DNA of 64,000 nucleotides. Source: Gnetum montanum. Lineage: Eukaryota; Streptophyta; Gnetopsida; Gnetales; Gnetaceae. A model generated the notes under the pieces. That model had not been told where the DNA came from, did not search any database, and saw only the letters and a list, made by a program, of their open reading frames with translations. Made by a program: the position numbers and the translations under genes. This document shows positions 37,486-49,004 of this stretch, piece after piece. How positions within the stretch are numbered: position 1 is the stretch's first letter; each line of letters begins with the position of its first letter. Where the stretch lies: positions 2,051,625 through 2,115,624 of the forward strand of contig MNCI01016273.1 of the NCBI GenBank assembly GCA_015680685.1. The letters are read 5' to 3'.

Positions 37486-37503
37486 TGGCACCGTTGCCAG
37501 GGA
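37486..37503 (+). promoter_or_regulatory. Primer-binding site of element C
   Basis: TGGCACCGTTGCCAGGGA begins one base after the 5' LTR and differs from a tRNA-Asp complement at two positions. Confidence 0.85.
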
Positions 37504-37626
37504 CTAAGTGTTTGTGCACCGAATAGAACATAAGGGATATCACTCACATTGTTGTGAGCCTTAACGAACCTTTGGGTTAATCAAAAGAAAAATTTATATA
37601 ACAGTGAAATTATCACACTGACAAAA

Positions 37627-39495
37627 ATGCCTTCTTCTCATAAGAGCAACTCACCACCTAAGGATCACACACGAGACATTCAGAAAGATAAAACACATAA
37701 CCAAAATCAGCCAAGTCCTAAACAATATAGGATGACATATATTCATCCCGATGAGTATATTCCTAATTTTACTTTTGTTCTCCATCAGGACGAACAACTG
37801 CGGTGGAGAGACTTGCAAGGTAACATTGTGTTACCCCTAGACTGATTAATCTCTCGCATGCTTTTCCATGCCTTGGCATAAATTGACATGCAAGAACATT
37901 TCGTGGAACACGTTACGAAAGATTTTAACATGAGGGATTATTATCGCACAGATGCCCAACGTATGAGAGACTTAAGGCAGGAGAGCCAACATACATGGTC
38001 GAAGGGCAAGGTCCCGCACATCCTTAGTGAAATAGAAGATGAGGAACCCTTTATCAAGGGTTCTTTAGCAAAGGATGTTCCCCCTCCTAACACTGGTGAG
38101 GAGGATGAGTATCAGAACCTACGATCAATGATACATATCCTTGGTTGTGATGCTCGTGAACACCAACTGTTCACAGAGGGAACAACCACTCATGCTAAGG
38201 ATAGGCACTTTGATCATCACCACGATTGGGGCCATAGCAGCCTAAGAGAAGGCAAGAAACATCATCTTGGTGATGGTTCCCCTTCTTCTTACCCTTCTTC
38301 ACATCCCTCATCCTCTCCTTCCACATCTGGGCACAGCCACCACGAACATAAAGGTGAGGATAAAAGTAAGAAAGAAGAAAGACCTCGACGGGAATGTCGA
38401 GAGAGAGGACAAGGGCAAGGATGTAGGGAGAGTAGGGAACAACATAGACATCACAGGCGTCATGAAAGAGACGATCATGACAAGCCCCTACTCACAACCC
38501 GAAGTATGCTTGACATAATGGAGGCAGTTAGGATTCCCACAAGGCATTTAAAGGATAGCCGGATCAAACGATTAGACATGAATAACATCCCACGGTTTGA
38601 AGGGGGATACAATGCTGATCCAAAAAATCATTTATAGGCATTCCATGATGCCTGTGCTTTGCAGAATATAGAGAATGAGTGGGAAAAACTTAAGTTGTTC
38701 CCAAGGACACTCACAAAAGAAGCAGAGAGCTGGTACCGGTCCTTAGAACCGGAAACCATCAGGAGGTGGAGTATGATGCTAGAACTGTTCAACGAAAAGT
38801 ATCAAACATACTCTAGAGTGTCCAATTTGTGTAAGAAGATCCAAGGCTGGAAGCAAGGTACACATGAACCCTTGGATGCTACCATGACCCGCTATTATAC
38901 ATTGTTACATCGTTGCCTAGACCATGGGTATGCTCAGCAGGATCAACTTTGCCACATCGTGGATGGGCTAAGGAATGAAACTAGAAGAACCCTTGGGACT
39001 TACACCCAAGGGAGACTTTCACAACTTAGAGCCCATGAAGTACGTAGCTTGTTGGAGCAAGTAGCAAATGAAGAGGATGAGCTACGAAAAAGAGAAAGTG
39101 CGGAAGAGTATAATCGTGATCCCTCCCTTCGAAAGAAGGGAGTGAAATTTTGTGATGAAGAGGATGAGTCACCAATCGAGGAATTGGTGAACTGGAAAAC
39201 ATTGCCGATCAAAAAATTAACAACAAAATTAGAGGCTAAGGCAGATGATGTATGGAGTTCCTTAGACTCTAAAATTGAAACTGTCTTGAAAATTGTAGAA
39301 GAGTCTAAGGTAGAACAAAGTAGTGACAAAGGTAAGAAAAAGTGGAGAGATTTAGGCCCTGCACATAACAAGGGTAAGGGAAAAATCACTAACTCTGATG
39401 TGGCTGGGGATTCTGATTTAGACCATGATGGTGCATGTGAGATCTACCATTATGACCATCCTAAGGGATGTTGCCCCATCATCTCACATCTATAG
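37627..39495 (+). pseudogene. gag of element C
   Basis: ATG 37627 lies about 125 bases after the primer site. The N-terminal MTYIHPDEYIPNFTFVLHQD motif is shared with element A. Then come a charged His/Arg/Asp-rich stretch (about 38160-38490), the capsid-like domain (IPRFEGGYNADPKNHL, SWYRSLEPETIRRW, KKIQGWKQG) and a DHPKGCCPIISH zinc-knuckle-like end. Stops at 37843, 37879 and 38635 are single-base changes; the last is CAG to TAG by comparison with element A. The family role is RNA binding and particle formation. Confidence 0.88.
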
Positions 39496-40089
39496 GAGTC
39501 TGGGGTGTATGCGCTTAATCCAAGACTCAACCAACAGCAAACACCCTGCCGGTTACCTTATCCATAAGGTAACCCAAGGCAGTTCCACCAACCCTTAACG
39601 TATTATCCAAGTGGAACTCCACCACAGCCCATCAGACAGCATCAGCAGTGGCAATACCCATAGTCATGGGGGACAGCACTGCCAACACAACAGTACCCTT
39701 ACCGACAGCCTAATCCTAATGGTTATTATGGGCAGCAGTCAATTTCTCCAGGTGACACTATAGGTCACATAAGCCCTCCATGTTACTACCAAGTTCAAGA
39801 GTACTTTAGGACTCCTTCTCCTTCAGGAAATGCTCCATACCCACACTATCCTCCAATTCCATCCACATCTCCTACACTAGTAGCCTCGCCGCCAACCGCT
39901 CCAACAAAAGCTAAAGTAAACCCCACTCAACCACGACAACCCAACAATGCAAAGGCTTCCAAACCCCTAATATCAGTTGGTTCTAACAATCATACACCTA
40001 AAAGACCCTTCCTTAAGATCAACAATCCAACTAAGCCTTCACTTTCAGAAGCGGTTGAGCATCCTAACACCCCCATACCAAATAAGGTT

Positions 40090-40683
40090 TTGGGAAACCC
40101 TTCGACAGAGAAATCACGTCCAATGCATATAGTTATGTTAACACATACTGTAACCGACTGGATCAAGGTTGGTCACCTTCCAAAGAAATTATCGGATCTA
40201 GGAGTCCCCCTAGTTTACCTCCAAGTCGCTGGGAATGAACCCCATAAGCCTCTCCTCAACTCAGGTTTTGGAGTCAACTTAATCCCACAAGAACTGTATA
40301 AAACCTGGAACCTGCCCCCACTCAAGAAGAGCAATGTTCGCCTAGAGGTGGCTGACCAATCCATCACTATCCCTTTGGGACAGGTCAAGGACATTATTAC
40401 CACTATCGGTGGATGGTCATATCTAGCTGATTTCCTAGTGATCCAAATAAACAATGACAAAGGGGATTTCCCAATTATAATGGGAACGGCATGGCTGAAT
40501 ACAATCGACGCATGCGTAGGAATCCACAACCTTTCTCTAGAAATATCCAAGACAAATACTTTTGGAAAAATTGAGAGGAAAAGAGTTCCATGCATCGCAT
40601 ATAGTGACACAGGGTGTCATTGCGTGCAGAAATCATGGGTAATGCAAAGTTTAACATTGCCTGCATGCAATCGGTGTGCATAG
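40090..40683 (+). pseudogene. Aspartic protease of element C
   Basis: Sits after a Pro/Gln-rich linker. The frame contains MLTHTVTDWIKVGHLPKKLS, then NSGFGVNLIPQELYKTW at the place of the active site, then SYLADFLVIQ and IIMGTAWLNTIDACVGI. The usual D-S/T-G reads N-S-G, so the catalytic Asp is lost by one base change. The stop at 40681 separates it from the linker to RT. Confidence 0.82.
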
Positions 40684-40746
40684 GATGTTGACATCCAAAA
40701 GTGTCTATATGCAGCAGCCACACAACAAGAAAACACCCAATGGCTG

Positions 40747-41990
40747 ATGGCTGATAGAGAGAGTAACTCAACAACCTGCATGGAACTAGCTGAGGGAATA
40801 ACTAGTGCTTACATTGAAAGCATAGATGCACTAGAGCAAGTCCGTTGCCAACTTCTTGCCCTTAACTCCGAGGACATCAATTGGGAAAAGTTGGAGATTC
40901 CTGAGGAGTTTAAACAAGAGCCCCTCGATTTAAAATCATTACCCATCGGTTTGGAATACGTGACCCTTAAAAATGGAAAATTGGTGATTATCAACGCAAA
41001 GCTTGCACCCAAGCAAAAAGAAAGTTTGCTAAAGGTAATAAACAAGTGGTCAACAGCCTTTGCCTGGTCATACCCCGAACTAATCGGAATAGATCCTAGG
41101 ATATGCCAGCATAGGATTTACACAGACCCCTCTATGAAGCCTCATAAACAACCCCAAAGGCGATTGAACCCAAAGCTAAAACATATAGTGAAAGAGGAGC
41201 TAGAGCAGCTTCTCAAGGCTGGGTTCATTTACCCTATCGCTAATAGCGAATGGGTTAGTCCCCTTGTCATCGTACCGAGAAAAGGAGGTAAATGGAGGGT
41301 ATGTATAGATTTTAGGCTATTAAATATGGCAACATTCAAAGATCACTTCCCATTGCCATTTGTTGACCAAGTCTTAGACACTATAGTAAGGCATTGCTAT
41401 TACAGCTTTCTGGATGGATATAGTGGGTACAACCAAATATGAATTGCGCTAGAAGACCAAGCCAAAACAACGTTCACCAGTCCTTGGGGAATGTTTGCAT
41501 ACAAACAAATGCCTTTTGTCTTGTGCAATGCACCTGCCACGTTCCAACGATTAGTTCTAAGCATCTTTCAATAGCAAATAGGTAATGGAGTAGAAGTCTT
41601 CATGGACGACTTCTCCACCTATGGGACAAGCTTTGATCAAGCCCTCGACCGGTTAGATCAAGTATTGAAACAATGTGTTGAAACCAACCTTAAGATCAAC
41701 TGGCAAAAGAGTCATTTAATGGTTCAAGAGGGTGTCGTACTGGGGCACAAAATTTCACAATCAGGAATTGAGGTGGATCCCAAAAAAATTAAAGTCATCC
41801 AAGGAATTACCCGACAACAAGAGACTGTTAAAGACATTAGATCATTCCTTGGACACACTGCCTACTATAGGAGGTTTATCATGAACTTCTCCAAAGTTGC
41901 CAAACCATTAGTAGAATTAACAAAAAAATATGCACCATTTGAATGGACCAGGGAATGTGAATGAGCATTCCAAACCCTCAAACAGAGGCT
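40747..41990 (+). pseudogene. Reverse transcriptase of element C
   Basis: Continues the gag-pol frame. Visible blocks are IGIDPRICQHRIYTDPSMK, KGGKWRVCIDFRLLNMATFK, FPLPFVDQVLDTI, CNAPATFQRLVL and VFMDDFSTYG with an intact catalytic DD, then VVLGHKISQSGIEVDPKKI (thumb) and IRSFLGHTAYYRRFI. Stops at 41440, 41572 and 41962 interrupt it. Order and wording are Athila-like. Confidence 0.9.
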
Positions 41991-42470
41991 TGTGGAAACT
42001 CCCATTTTACAAGCCTCTGATTGGTCCAGGCTATTCCATATCATGACCGATGCATCTAACTATGCCTTAGGAGCTGTACTGACACAATTAGATTAACAAA
42101 AATGACCTTATTACATCCATTGTGCCAGTAAGAGTATCATTGATGCACAACTCAACTACACGACTACAGAAAAGGAATTAATGGCTGTAGTGTTTGCACT
42201 GGATAAATTTAGGCACTATGTATTGGGTTACAAAGTATGCATTCATACAGATCATAGTGCAATTCGGTTCCTTATGAAAAAACCAATGGTTAGCCCACGT
42301 ATTATACATTTGCTGGTGATTCTTTAGGAGTTCGACTTAACCATAATAGACCGCAAAGGCACCGAGAATGTAGTTGTCGATCACTTATCTCGGTTGCGGT
42401 GGGACAACAAAGAGGATGAGTATGCTGTATCTGATCATTTTCCTAATGAAACCCTCTTTGCTGGTGTAAT
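41990..42470 (+). pseudogene. RNase H of element C
   Basis: Same frame as RT. It includes FHIMTDASNYALGAVLTQLD with the first acidic residue, INYTTTEKEL-type core (here LNYTTTEKELMAVVFALDKF), HTDHSAIRFL and ENVVVDHLSRL. Stops at 42094 and 42325 break it. It would degrade the RNA strand during reverse transcription. Confidence 0.87.
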
Positions 42471-42559
42471 AAATAGTCAACCCACAGAAATAAATTGGTA
42501 TAGTAGCATTCTTACTTATCTCACTTCCCAACAAATACCACAGGAGTTGGACTTTAGGA

Positions 42560-43845
42560 AGAAACAACAGTTTCTTCACAAAACCAAGTACTTCATGGAA
42601 ATCGTGGGACAACTTTATAAAGTCTGCCCTGATGGCTTGGTTCGATGGTGTGTGCCCAATCAAGATCAATTAAAAGTTCTCCAGGATGCTCATGAGGACC
42701 CCTGTGAGGATCATTATGCTAGAAGACGAATGGCTACTAAGGTCCTGCTTGCAGGATATTATTGGCCAACACTATTTTGGGATGCCCATCATTTTGCCCA
42801 ATCCTTTGAGTGCTACCAATGTGATGGGGGAATGACTACTAGAATGGAAGATCTGCAACAATGGATTCAGCCTTTAGAACCCTTTGATATCTGGGGGATA
42901 GATTTTATGGGATCGATTATACCAATGTCCAACGAAAAAGCATATATAATCGTTGCTATTGATTACTTAACCAAATGGGCTGAAGCAACTGCTGTAACAG
43001 ATTGCACATCATCTACAGCTGCACGATTTGTACAACAAAAAATCATTAACAGGTTTGGTATGCCACGTGCACTCATTTTCGATAATGGAACACATTTTAT
43101 AGGTGCAACCTTTAGGAAGCTAATGCAATGCGTAGGGGTTGAGCATAAACTAACCACACCTTACCACCCCCAAGCTAATGGTCAAGCCGAGGTTACTAAT
43201 AGGGAGATTACCAGAATATTAACATGAACAATTAGCAAATTTAGGCGAGACTGGAGCACAAAACTGAACGACGCTGTTTGGGCGTATCATTTCACTTGGA
43301 AGCTCCCTACAGGATATTCTACCTATGAGCTAGTGTACGGGAAACTTCCAAAACTCCCTATACAGAGTGAGCTCCGTACACTGTCCATGGCTTGCAAACT
43401 TCACCTAAATCTTGACCTAGCACAAAAACAACGACTAGCAACTTTGAATGTATTAGACAAGAATAGATTGGTTGCACTATCGTTAAATGAGTTACACAAG
43501 GCACACAGTAAACAACATTATGACTTAAGGATCTAAAGGTTTAAGTACCAACCAGGAGATAAGGTACTTTACTGGAACCCCACGCATGTAGCCCAACGTA
43601 CAAAGTTTCAAACCTTGTGGGAAGGACCTTATATTATTCATACTACCTTCCCCTCTAGAGCCATGATGATATATAAGCCTGATAGCCTGGACAAAAGGTT
43701 ATTGGTTAATGTACAACAAACAAAACCTTTTCATGAAGCTGTAATAGCCAGTGCAATTTACACCTCCACCAGCGGGCAACCTCGCTCATTATTTCGGATT
43801 TCTCCCTTTCCACCCAGTCATGGGGGAGATGGCCACCTATGCTAA
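42560..43845 (+). pseudogene. Integrase of element C
   Basis: Same frame. A His/Cys zinc segment runs through HEDPCEDHYARRRMATKV to FECYQCDGG. The catalytic core shows GIDFMGSI, LIFDNGTHFIG and HPQANGQAEVTNREI, so the D-D-E triad is present. The C-terminal GPYIIHTTFPSRAMMIY leads to the normal stop at 43843. Stops at 43225 and 43534 are the only breaks. Confidence 0.9.
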
Positions 43846-45428
43846 TCATATGGGGCCCTCGGTTCTTTTTTGATTTTTGTTTTACACATTTTTTTACAAC
43901 CTTTTTATTTTACACATTTTTGTGTTGCAAATTTCTTTAACTTTTTTAATTTTTGTTTTACAAATTTCTTTAACTTTTCTCGTTTTTATTTTACATCATC
44001 ATTATACTTTTTCAATTTTTGTGTGTGTGTGTGATCCACCCTATAAGTTTGTCCCATAATAAGCGTTCTTCATGATGGTATGAACTATTTTCATATTGAT
44101 TACTAATGTTTGGTTTTTTCCTTTAAGTCACATTGTTGATATTAAGGTATGTATATTTTGATATGGCAGGCAATGAGACCACTTCATCCATCCATCCACC
44201 AATTTTTACGGTTTCCCTCAGCTTGGAAATGTATAGTCCCTTTCTAATAAGAACTTTAACGAATCGGTGACTAGGGATTTCTCAAACTAAGGAAGGACTC
44301 ATGGATTGAAAAGGGTGTGACTTCAGGAGAACTTGACGCTTTTGTGTTGGTTATTCTCTTGGGTGCTTGAATGTTTCTTCTTGAGTTTTCTACCGTTCTG
44401 ATGTTACCCAATTATCAGAAGCTGAGACAATAAAAATAAGAAGTCTTTGCATGGTGTGGTTCTCACGCATAAAAACACAAAACACAAAAAAAAAAAAAAC
44501 AAAAACCAAGTGAGAATTCAAAGCACACCCCTTAGACGAATAAACTTGGGCTACAAGCAATGTTTATGGAACCAAAAGTGTTCCCTCTAACTAAGGCCCT
44601 TCTCGCTTCTCATTCTTTCCTTTGTTTTGTCGAAAGTGTGGTGGCTCTTGGAGAGTGCATTCTTGTTATCCAAGTGGATGGTTTACCCGAATGCGTTGAT
44701 GTGAAGTCACTGGATGTGGTTGGTTTGAGGCTAGAGTTGGAATGAGATTTTCCAAGTTACATTAATCATCAAACATACAAGGGGCTATACACCACCTTGT
44801 TCTTGGGATTCCATTCCATTTCTCTTCTCTTCATCCTTCTCTCCATTGTTCACCTCATTACTGGTTGTGTCATTAGTGTATATATTTTGGTCGATGCATT
44901 GTTTTCTTTTTGGTAAATTCTTGTGGTTAAGACTTTAAATCTTGTTCCAATGGACATTCCCAGGGCCTACGGACTCTTTGAATGTGGGTTTAGGGAATTA
45001 AGGGCATGAGCCTACTTTGGGGAGGACCCACTGACATTTCTATTTAGAGCATTAGTTAAATTCTTTCTCTTAACATTTTGCAATTAATTTTATTTTGTTC
45101 ATTTCCATCTTGACATCCCTTTCATCGATGCCATAGTTGTCACTTTTTGTCTATCTTTCTTACTCCTTTTCTTTCTCCATTCTAACGCTACCGGAGGTTT
45201 GCGATTAGTCATGGGGGTACGGGGCCTGATTTTTTTTTGATTCTCCCTTAGCCCCAAAATTTTTGATTTTCTTCCTAACCCCTACACCTTCAGTAGTCAT
45301 CAATCACATATTCCTGGATCCATATCAGCCATACCACAACCTAGCTAATGAGTTTACACCGAAGCAAGGTATTAATTACATGATGATTCAATTACCCTTG
45401 CTAATATATGATTGCGTTGTGTGTGCAG
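43846..45428 (+). other. Element C 3' noncoding region
   Basis: T-rich stretch near 43880-44010, then sequence collinear with element A 10552-12090 and partly with element B: the GGACCCACT block near 45027 and the internal polypurine motif AGTCATGGGGGTA at 45207-45219. No convincing ORF. Confidence 0.65.
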
Positions 45429-45554
45429 ATGGCGGACATACAACAATGGACTGGATCTGGAACAAACACTTGGAATGGAGCAGCGGTGAAGCAACTATGC
45501 AAGGAGCAAGATCGATGGCGTGCTTATGGATGGACAACGAAGGCACAATCTTAG
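45429..45554 (+). CDS. Short 3' ORF of element C (41 codons), function unknown
   Basis: ATG 45429 directly follows TTGTGTGTGCAG, a good 3' splice-site context, and the frame ends at TAG 45552. The Trp-rich product contains EQDRWRAYGW. The DNA and the CAG|ATGGCG junction are conserved in element A. No family is recognised. It may be a truncated version of the 3' ORF that element B keeps; this is inference. Confidence 0.35.
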   Translation: MADIQQWTGSGTNTWNGAAVKQLCKEQDRWRAYGWTTKAQS

Positions 45555-45777
45555 CATTGGCAGTAGCAATACTTCTTTCTTTCTCTCTCTTTCTCAGTTG
45601 CCAACAAAGGCCTGATGTCATTGTAATAAGGTGTTCACCCATGTGGTCATGAACACAAGTTTTGTCAAGTCTTGTAATAATGATCCGTTCACATGTCATT
45701 CCATTAGTTCCATTTCCCTCAATAATTCCATACCTACCTGATATTATTGTAAGGAACTTGAGGATGAGTTTTCATTC

Positions 45778-45790
45778 AGTCATGGGGGTA
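45778..45790 (+). promoter_or_regulatory. 3' polypurine tract of element C
   Basis: AGTCATGGGGGTA abuts the 3' LTR start TGATGAG. Confidence 0.85.
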
Positions 45791-46730
45791 TGATGAGACG
45801 CGATATTGCATGAGCCACGATATCGCGTCATCCCTACGATATCACGTATGCGATATCGTGGTCCGTTACCAAATCTATAAATAAGAGGCGGCACTCCCCT
45901 CATTTATCATCCTAGGCTAGAAGTAGCAAAGCTCTGGCAGTTTAATCACTCCAGAGATAGAATTTTTCTATGTGCCCGCAGTAGGAGTCCCCAAGTGAAC
46001 AGATCTTTATTCGAGCAGCTTTGTACCTAAACGCAAGTTATGTATGGAAATAAAGACGAGCTTTGTGGATAAACCTTGCAGTGCATGGAATAGGTTTATT
46101 TAATGTTATTTATTGTTTTCCTAGTAACGCGGCATGGGTACGACTTGGTTACGAGCATTAACGAATGTGTACGGCTAACCAAGGAATCTGCTACTCATCG
46201 CAATTAGATTCTCTCACCCTTATCTCCTAGAACATGGGATGAGTACGACTTGATTACGAGCATCTACGGATGTGTACGGCTAGTCAAGGAATCGGTTGCT
46301 CATCACACTTAGGCTAGTTAGGTGCCTCAGTACGACCACTTCGAGCACATGCGTTACGTGTGGTGATCCCAGTAACGATTAGCGTTTGGTAGCCATAGTT
46401 GCATAGTTTAGGATGTGTACGGTAAGTGGGAATGGATGCTGACGCTAGTTAATTTAGACTTAGGACATTAGTTAGAATTAGTTAGTTTTCTCAACCATTT
46501 GTTCTTAGCGTAGAAGACATAAAACTAGAAAAGACCCAACAAAAATCATATACCTCGGACTTACTTAACCATACACCATGAAAACAACAAGTAAGTCTGG
46601 AAAGACAACGAATGATTAACACCAAGTGTTCCATGGGGCGTTTAGGCATTTAGTCTTTGGAGTTTGACTGGATCACGTGTGCTATGCTCGTTTCGTATGG
46701 TTGAGTGTAGGGGTACCTCGCCACTCATCA
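45791..46730 (+). repeat. 3' LTR of element C
   Basis: 940 bp, very similar to 36536-37484 apart from the palindrome array and scattered, largely transition-type, differences. Followed by the ATAAT target duplication. Confidence 0.95.
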
Positions 46731-46735
46731 ATAAT

Positions 46736-48980
46736 GTAATGCAACCATTCCTATATTAGTTTGTCATTGTGTTCATAGATGATATCTTAACATATTCTCC
46801 TAATGAGTAGTTACATGTAAAGCACTTGTGGATGGTCTTATAGACTTTGAGTGAGTACCAAATGTATTCTTAGCCATCCAAGTATTCATTTTGTTAGTTA
46901 GATATTCAGTTCTTGGAACATGTGGTGTCATGAGTTGCTATCTCTATGGATCCTACAAAGATTGCAATTGTTCATGATTTGCCTGTACCATAGTTAGTAG
47001 TGGAGGTGAGAAGCTTCTTAGGATTGGCACGATATTACTATAGGTTTGTGGAACATTTTCTTGCATAACATCTCCTTTCACTTGGTTGTTGTGAAAGGAG
47101 ACTAACTTTACTTGGGGACCAACTTGTCAAGCTACATTTGAAGAGTTGAAGCATAGATTGGTGATTTTTCCAATGCTAATATCTTCTACACTAATACATC
47201 CATATGATGTTAGTACTAATGCTTTAAGGGATGGATTTGGTTGTGTGTTGATGTAGGATGGATAGGTTATGGCTTATGCATCCTGTCAATTAAGGTCACA
47301 TGAAACTAGATATCCCATGCATGATCTAGAGTTGGGTGTTGTAATATTTGCATTGAAGATTTGGTGACATTATCTATATGGGAAGCAAGTTACTATTTGG
47401 ATTGACCATGAGAGACTCCAATATCTTATGAGTTAGCTATAGTTAAACCTATGATAACGTAGATGAGTGAAGTTGCTTGCTAACTTTGATTTCACTTTTA
47501 AATATAGACCTAGAAAGACTAATAAAGTAGATGATGCATCGAGTAGGGTGGTGAGTAAGATTAATAGGTTGATAATCTAATCAAATTTTCAAGAGAAGAT
47601 GTAAGAGTAACAATGACAAGATCCATGGTGTGAGGAATTGAGACAAAAAATCACCTCTAATGGACTGCTCTCTATGGATATCCATGGAGTGCTATGGAGG
47701 GATGGCCAAGTATGTGTTCCAAAAGCTCTATGAATTTAGTTGATGGATGAGGCCCACATGAGCAAATACCAAATGAATTTAGGTAGTGAAAAAATGTACT
47801 AGAGTTTATGATGGATGTATTGGTGGCTTGGTATAAAGAGGAATGTAGGAGAATATGTGTCTTAATGTTTAATTTGCTAAGAAGTAAAGATAGAGCATCA
47901 GAGGCTTGGGGGATATTTTCATTCCCATGATATTCATTAGTGGAAATTCTATGTCATTGATATGGATTTCATTGTTGGTATTCCACAAGCTTGTAGTAGC
48001 CATGATGCTATATTAGTAGTTGATTTGTTGACAAAGTCTGCCCATTTCCTTACCACATGAGCATTAGTAAGTGCAATAGAAACTACACATCTCTTTCTTT
48101 TAGAGAGTGTGTGGTTGCATGAGGTGTCATGATGGATTATTAGTGATAAAGATGCTCAATTCGTGTCACATTTTTGCTAGGTATTTTAGAATAAGATGGG
48201 TACAAAGTTGAACATGAGTTCAGCATATCATCCATAAACTGATGGTCAAACTAAACAAGTGAATCAGATTCTAGAAGACATGTTGAGAGCCTATGCTTTG
48301 TAGTATAGAGAAGGTTGGGATCCAATGCTACCATTATATAAATTTGCATCAGGAGTAGTTTTGGGTAGAACCATATAAGATTTTATATGGTAGGTCATGT
48401 AGAACACCTTTATGTTGGGATAGCATAGAAAATCATTAGTAGGTGAGCATAGATTTTGTGATACAATCCACAGAGCAAATTTGGGAGATTTGAGATAGAT
48501 TAAGAGTTGCATAGGATAGGAAAGTGACATATGCTAATTAGTGTTGAATGCCACTATAGTTTGTGGTTGGAGATCATGCATTTCTGCATGTTTCTCCCTT
48601 GAAAGGCCTTACCTAATTGGCCAAAAAGAGAAATGCACTCCTAGATACATTAGTCCATTTCAAGTGTCATAGTAGATTGGGAGAGTGGCCTATCAAATAG
48701 TATTACCTCATTTGGCACATGTACATGATGTGTTTCATGTATTTATGCTAAAACATTATGTGCCTAATGAACATCATGTGATTGACCATTTAAGGATACA
48801 ACTACAGTATGATGTCAGCTATGTTGAGTAGCCAGTAGAGATTGTCAATCGTATGTTATGAAAACTATGCAGTAAAGTTGTGCCTATGGTCAAGATTTTA
48901 TAGAGTATACATGGAGCTTCAAAGGCTACTTGAAAGGTGGAGATTGACATGTGCATAGCTCACCCTAAGATCTTCTAAGA
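46736..48980 (+). pseudogene. Chromovirus RT 3' half, RNase H and integrase
   Basis: Resumes the gene split by element C. VIVFIDDILTYSPNE holds the RT active site, followed by RSFLGLARYYYRFVE. RNase H reads [19 protein letters not shown] with DHERLQYL. Integrase reads DMDFIVGIP, DLLTKSAHFL, IISDKDAQFVS and SAYHP.TDGQTKQVNQI. The tail has LAHVHDVFHVFMLKHYVPNE and an EVPMVKIL-like end typical of Tekay/Del integrases. Dozens of stops, frequently TAG at Trp or Gln positions. Confidence 0.8.
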
Positions 48981-49004
48981 GGAAGATTCTTAAGGAGGGG
49001 AGAG
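48981..49004 (+). promoter_or_regulatory. Polypurine tract of the chromovirus
   Basis: Purine-rich AAGGAGGGGAGAG directly precedes the LTR start TGTTAC. Confidence 0.8.

Larger units (their letters stand above)
36536..46730 (+). mobile_element. Element C: Athila-like Ty3/gypsy element nested in the chromovirus RT
   Basis: A 10,195-bp plus-strand element with LTRs of 949 and 940 bp, ends TGATGA/TCATCA and perfect target duplications ATAAT (36531-36535, 46731-46735). Gag-protease-RT-RNase H-integrase lie in one continuous reading frame from 37627 to 43845, broken by 14 stop codons but by no frameshift that I can see. A 1.9-kb 3' noncoding region with a short ORF precedes the polypurine tract. 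It is the best preserved of the three relatives here. Confidence 0.95.

Noticed and set aside
38659-39495. Separate host gene between 38.6 and 39.5 kb
   Set aside because: It is the C-terminal part of element C gag, in the same frame and split only by a stop codon.
43877-44059. Phe-rich 60-codon frame resembling a membrane protein
   Set aside because: Produced by a T-rich noncoding stretch that is also present, out of frame, in elements A and B.
44560-44745. 61-codon frame in the 3' region of element C as an env gene
   Set aside because: No conserved counterpart frame in element A, no signal peptide, and the matching DNA is noncoding in the relatives.
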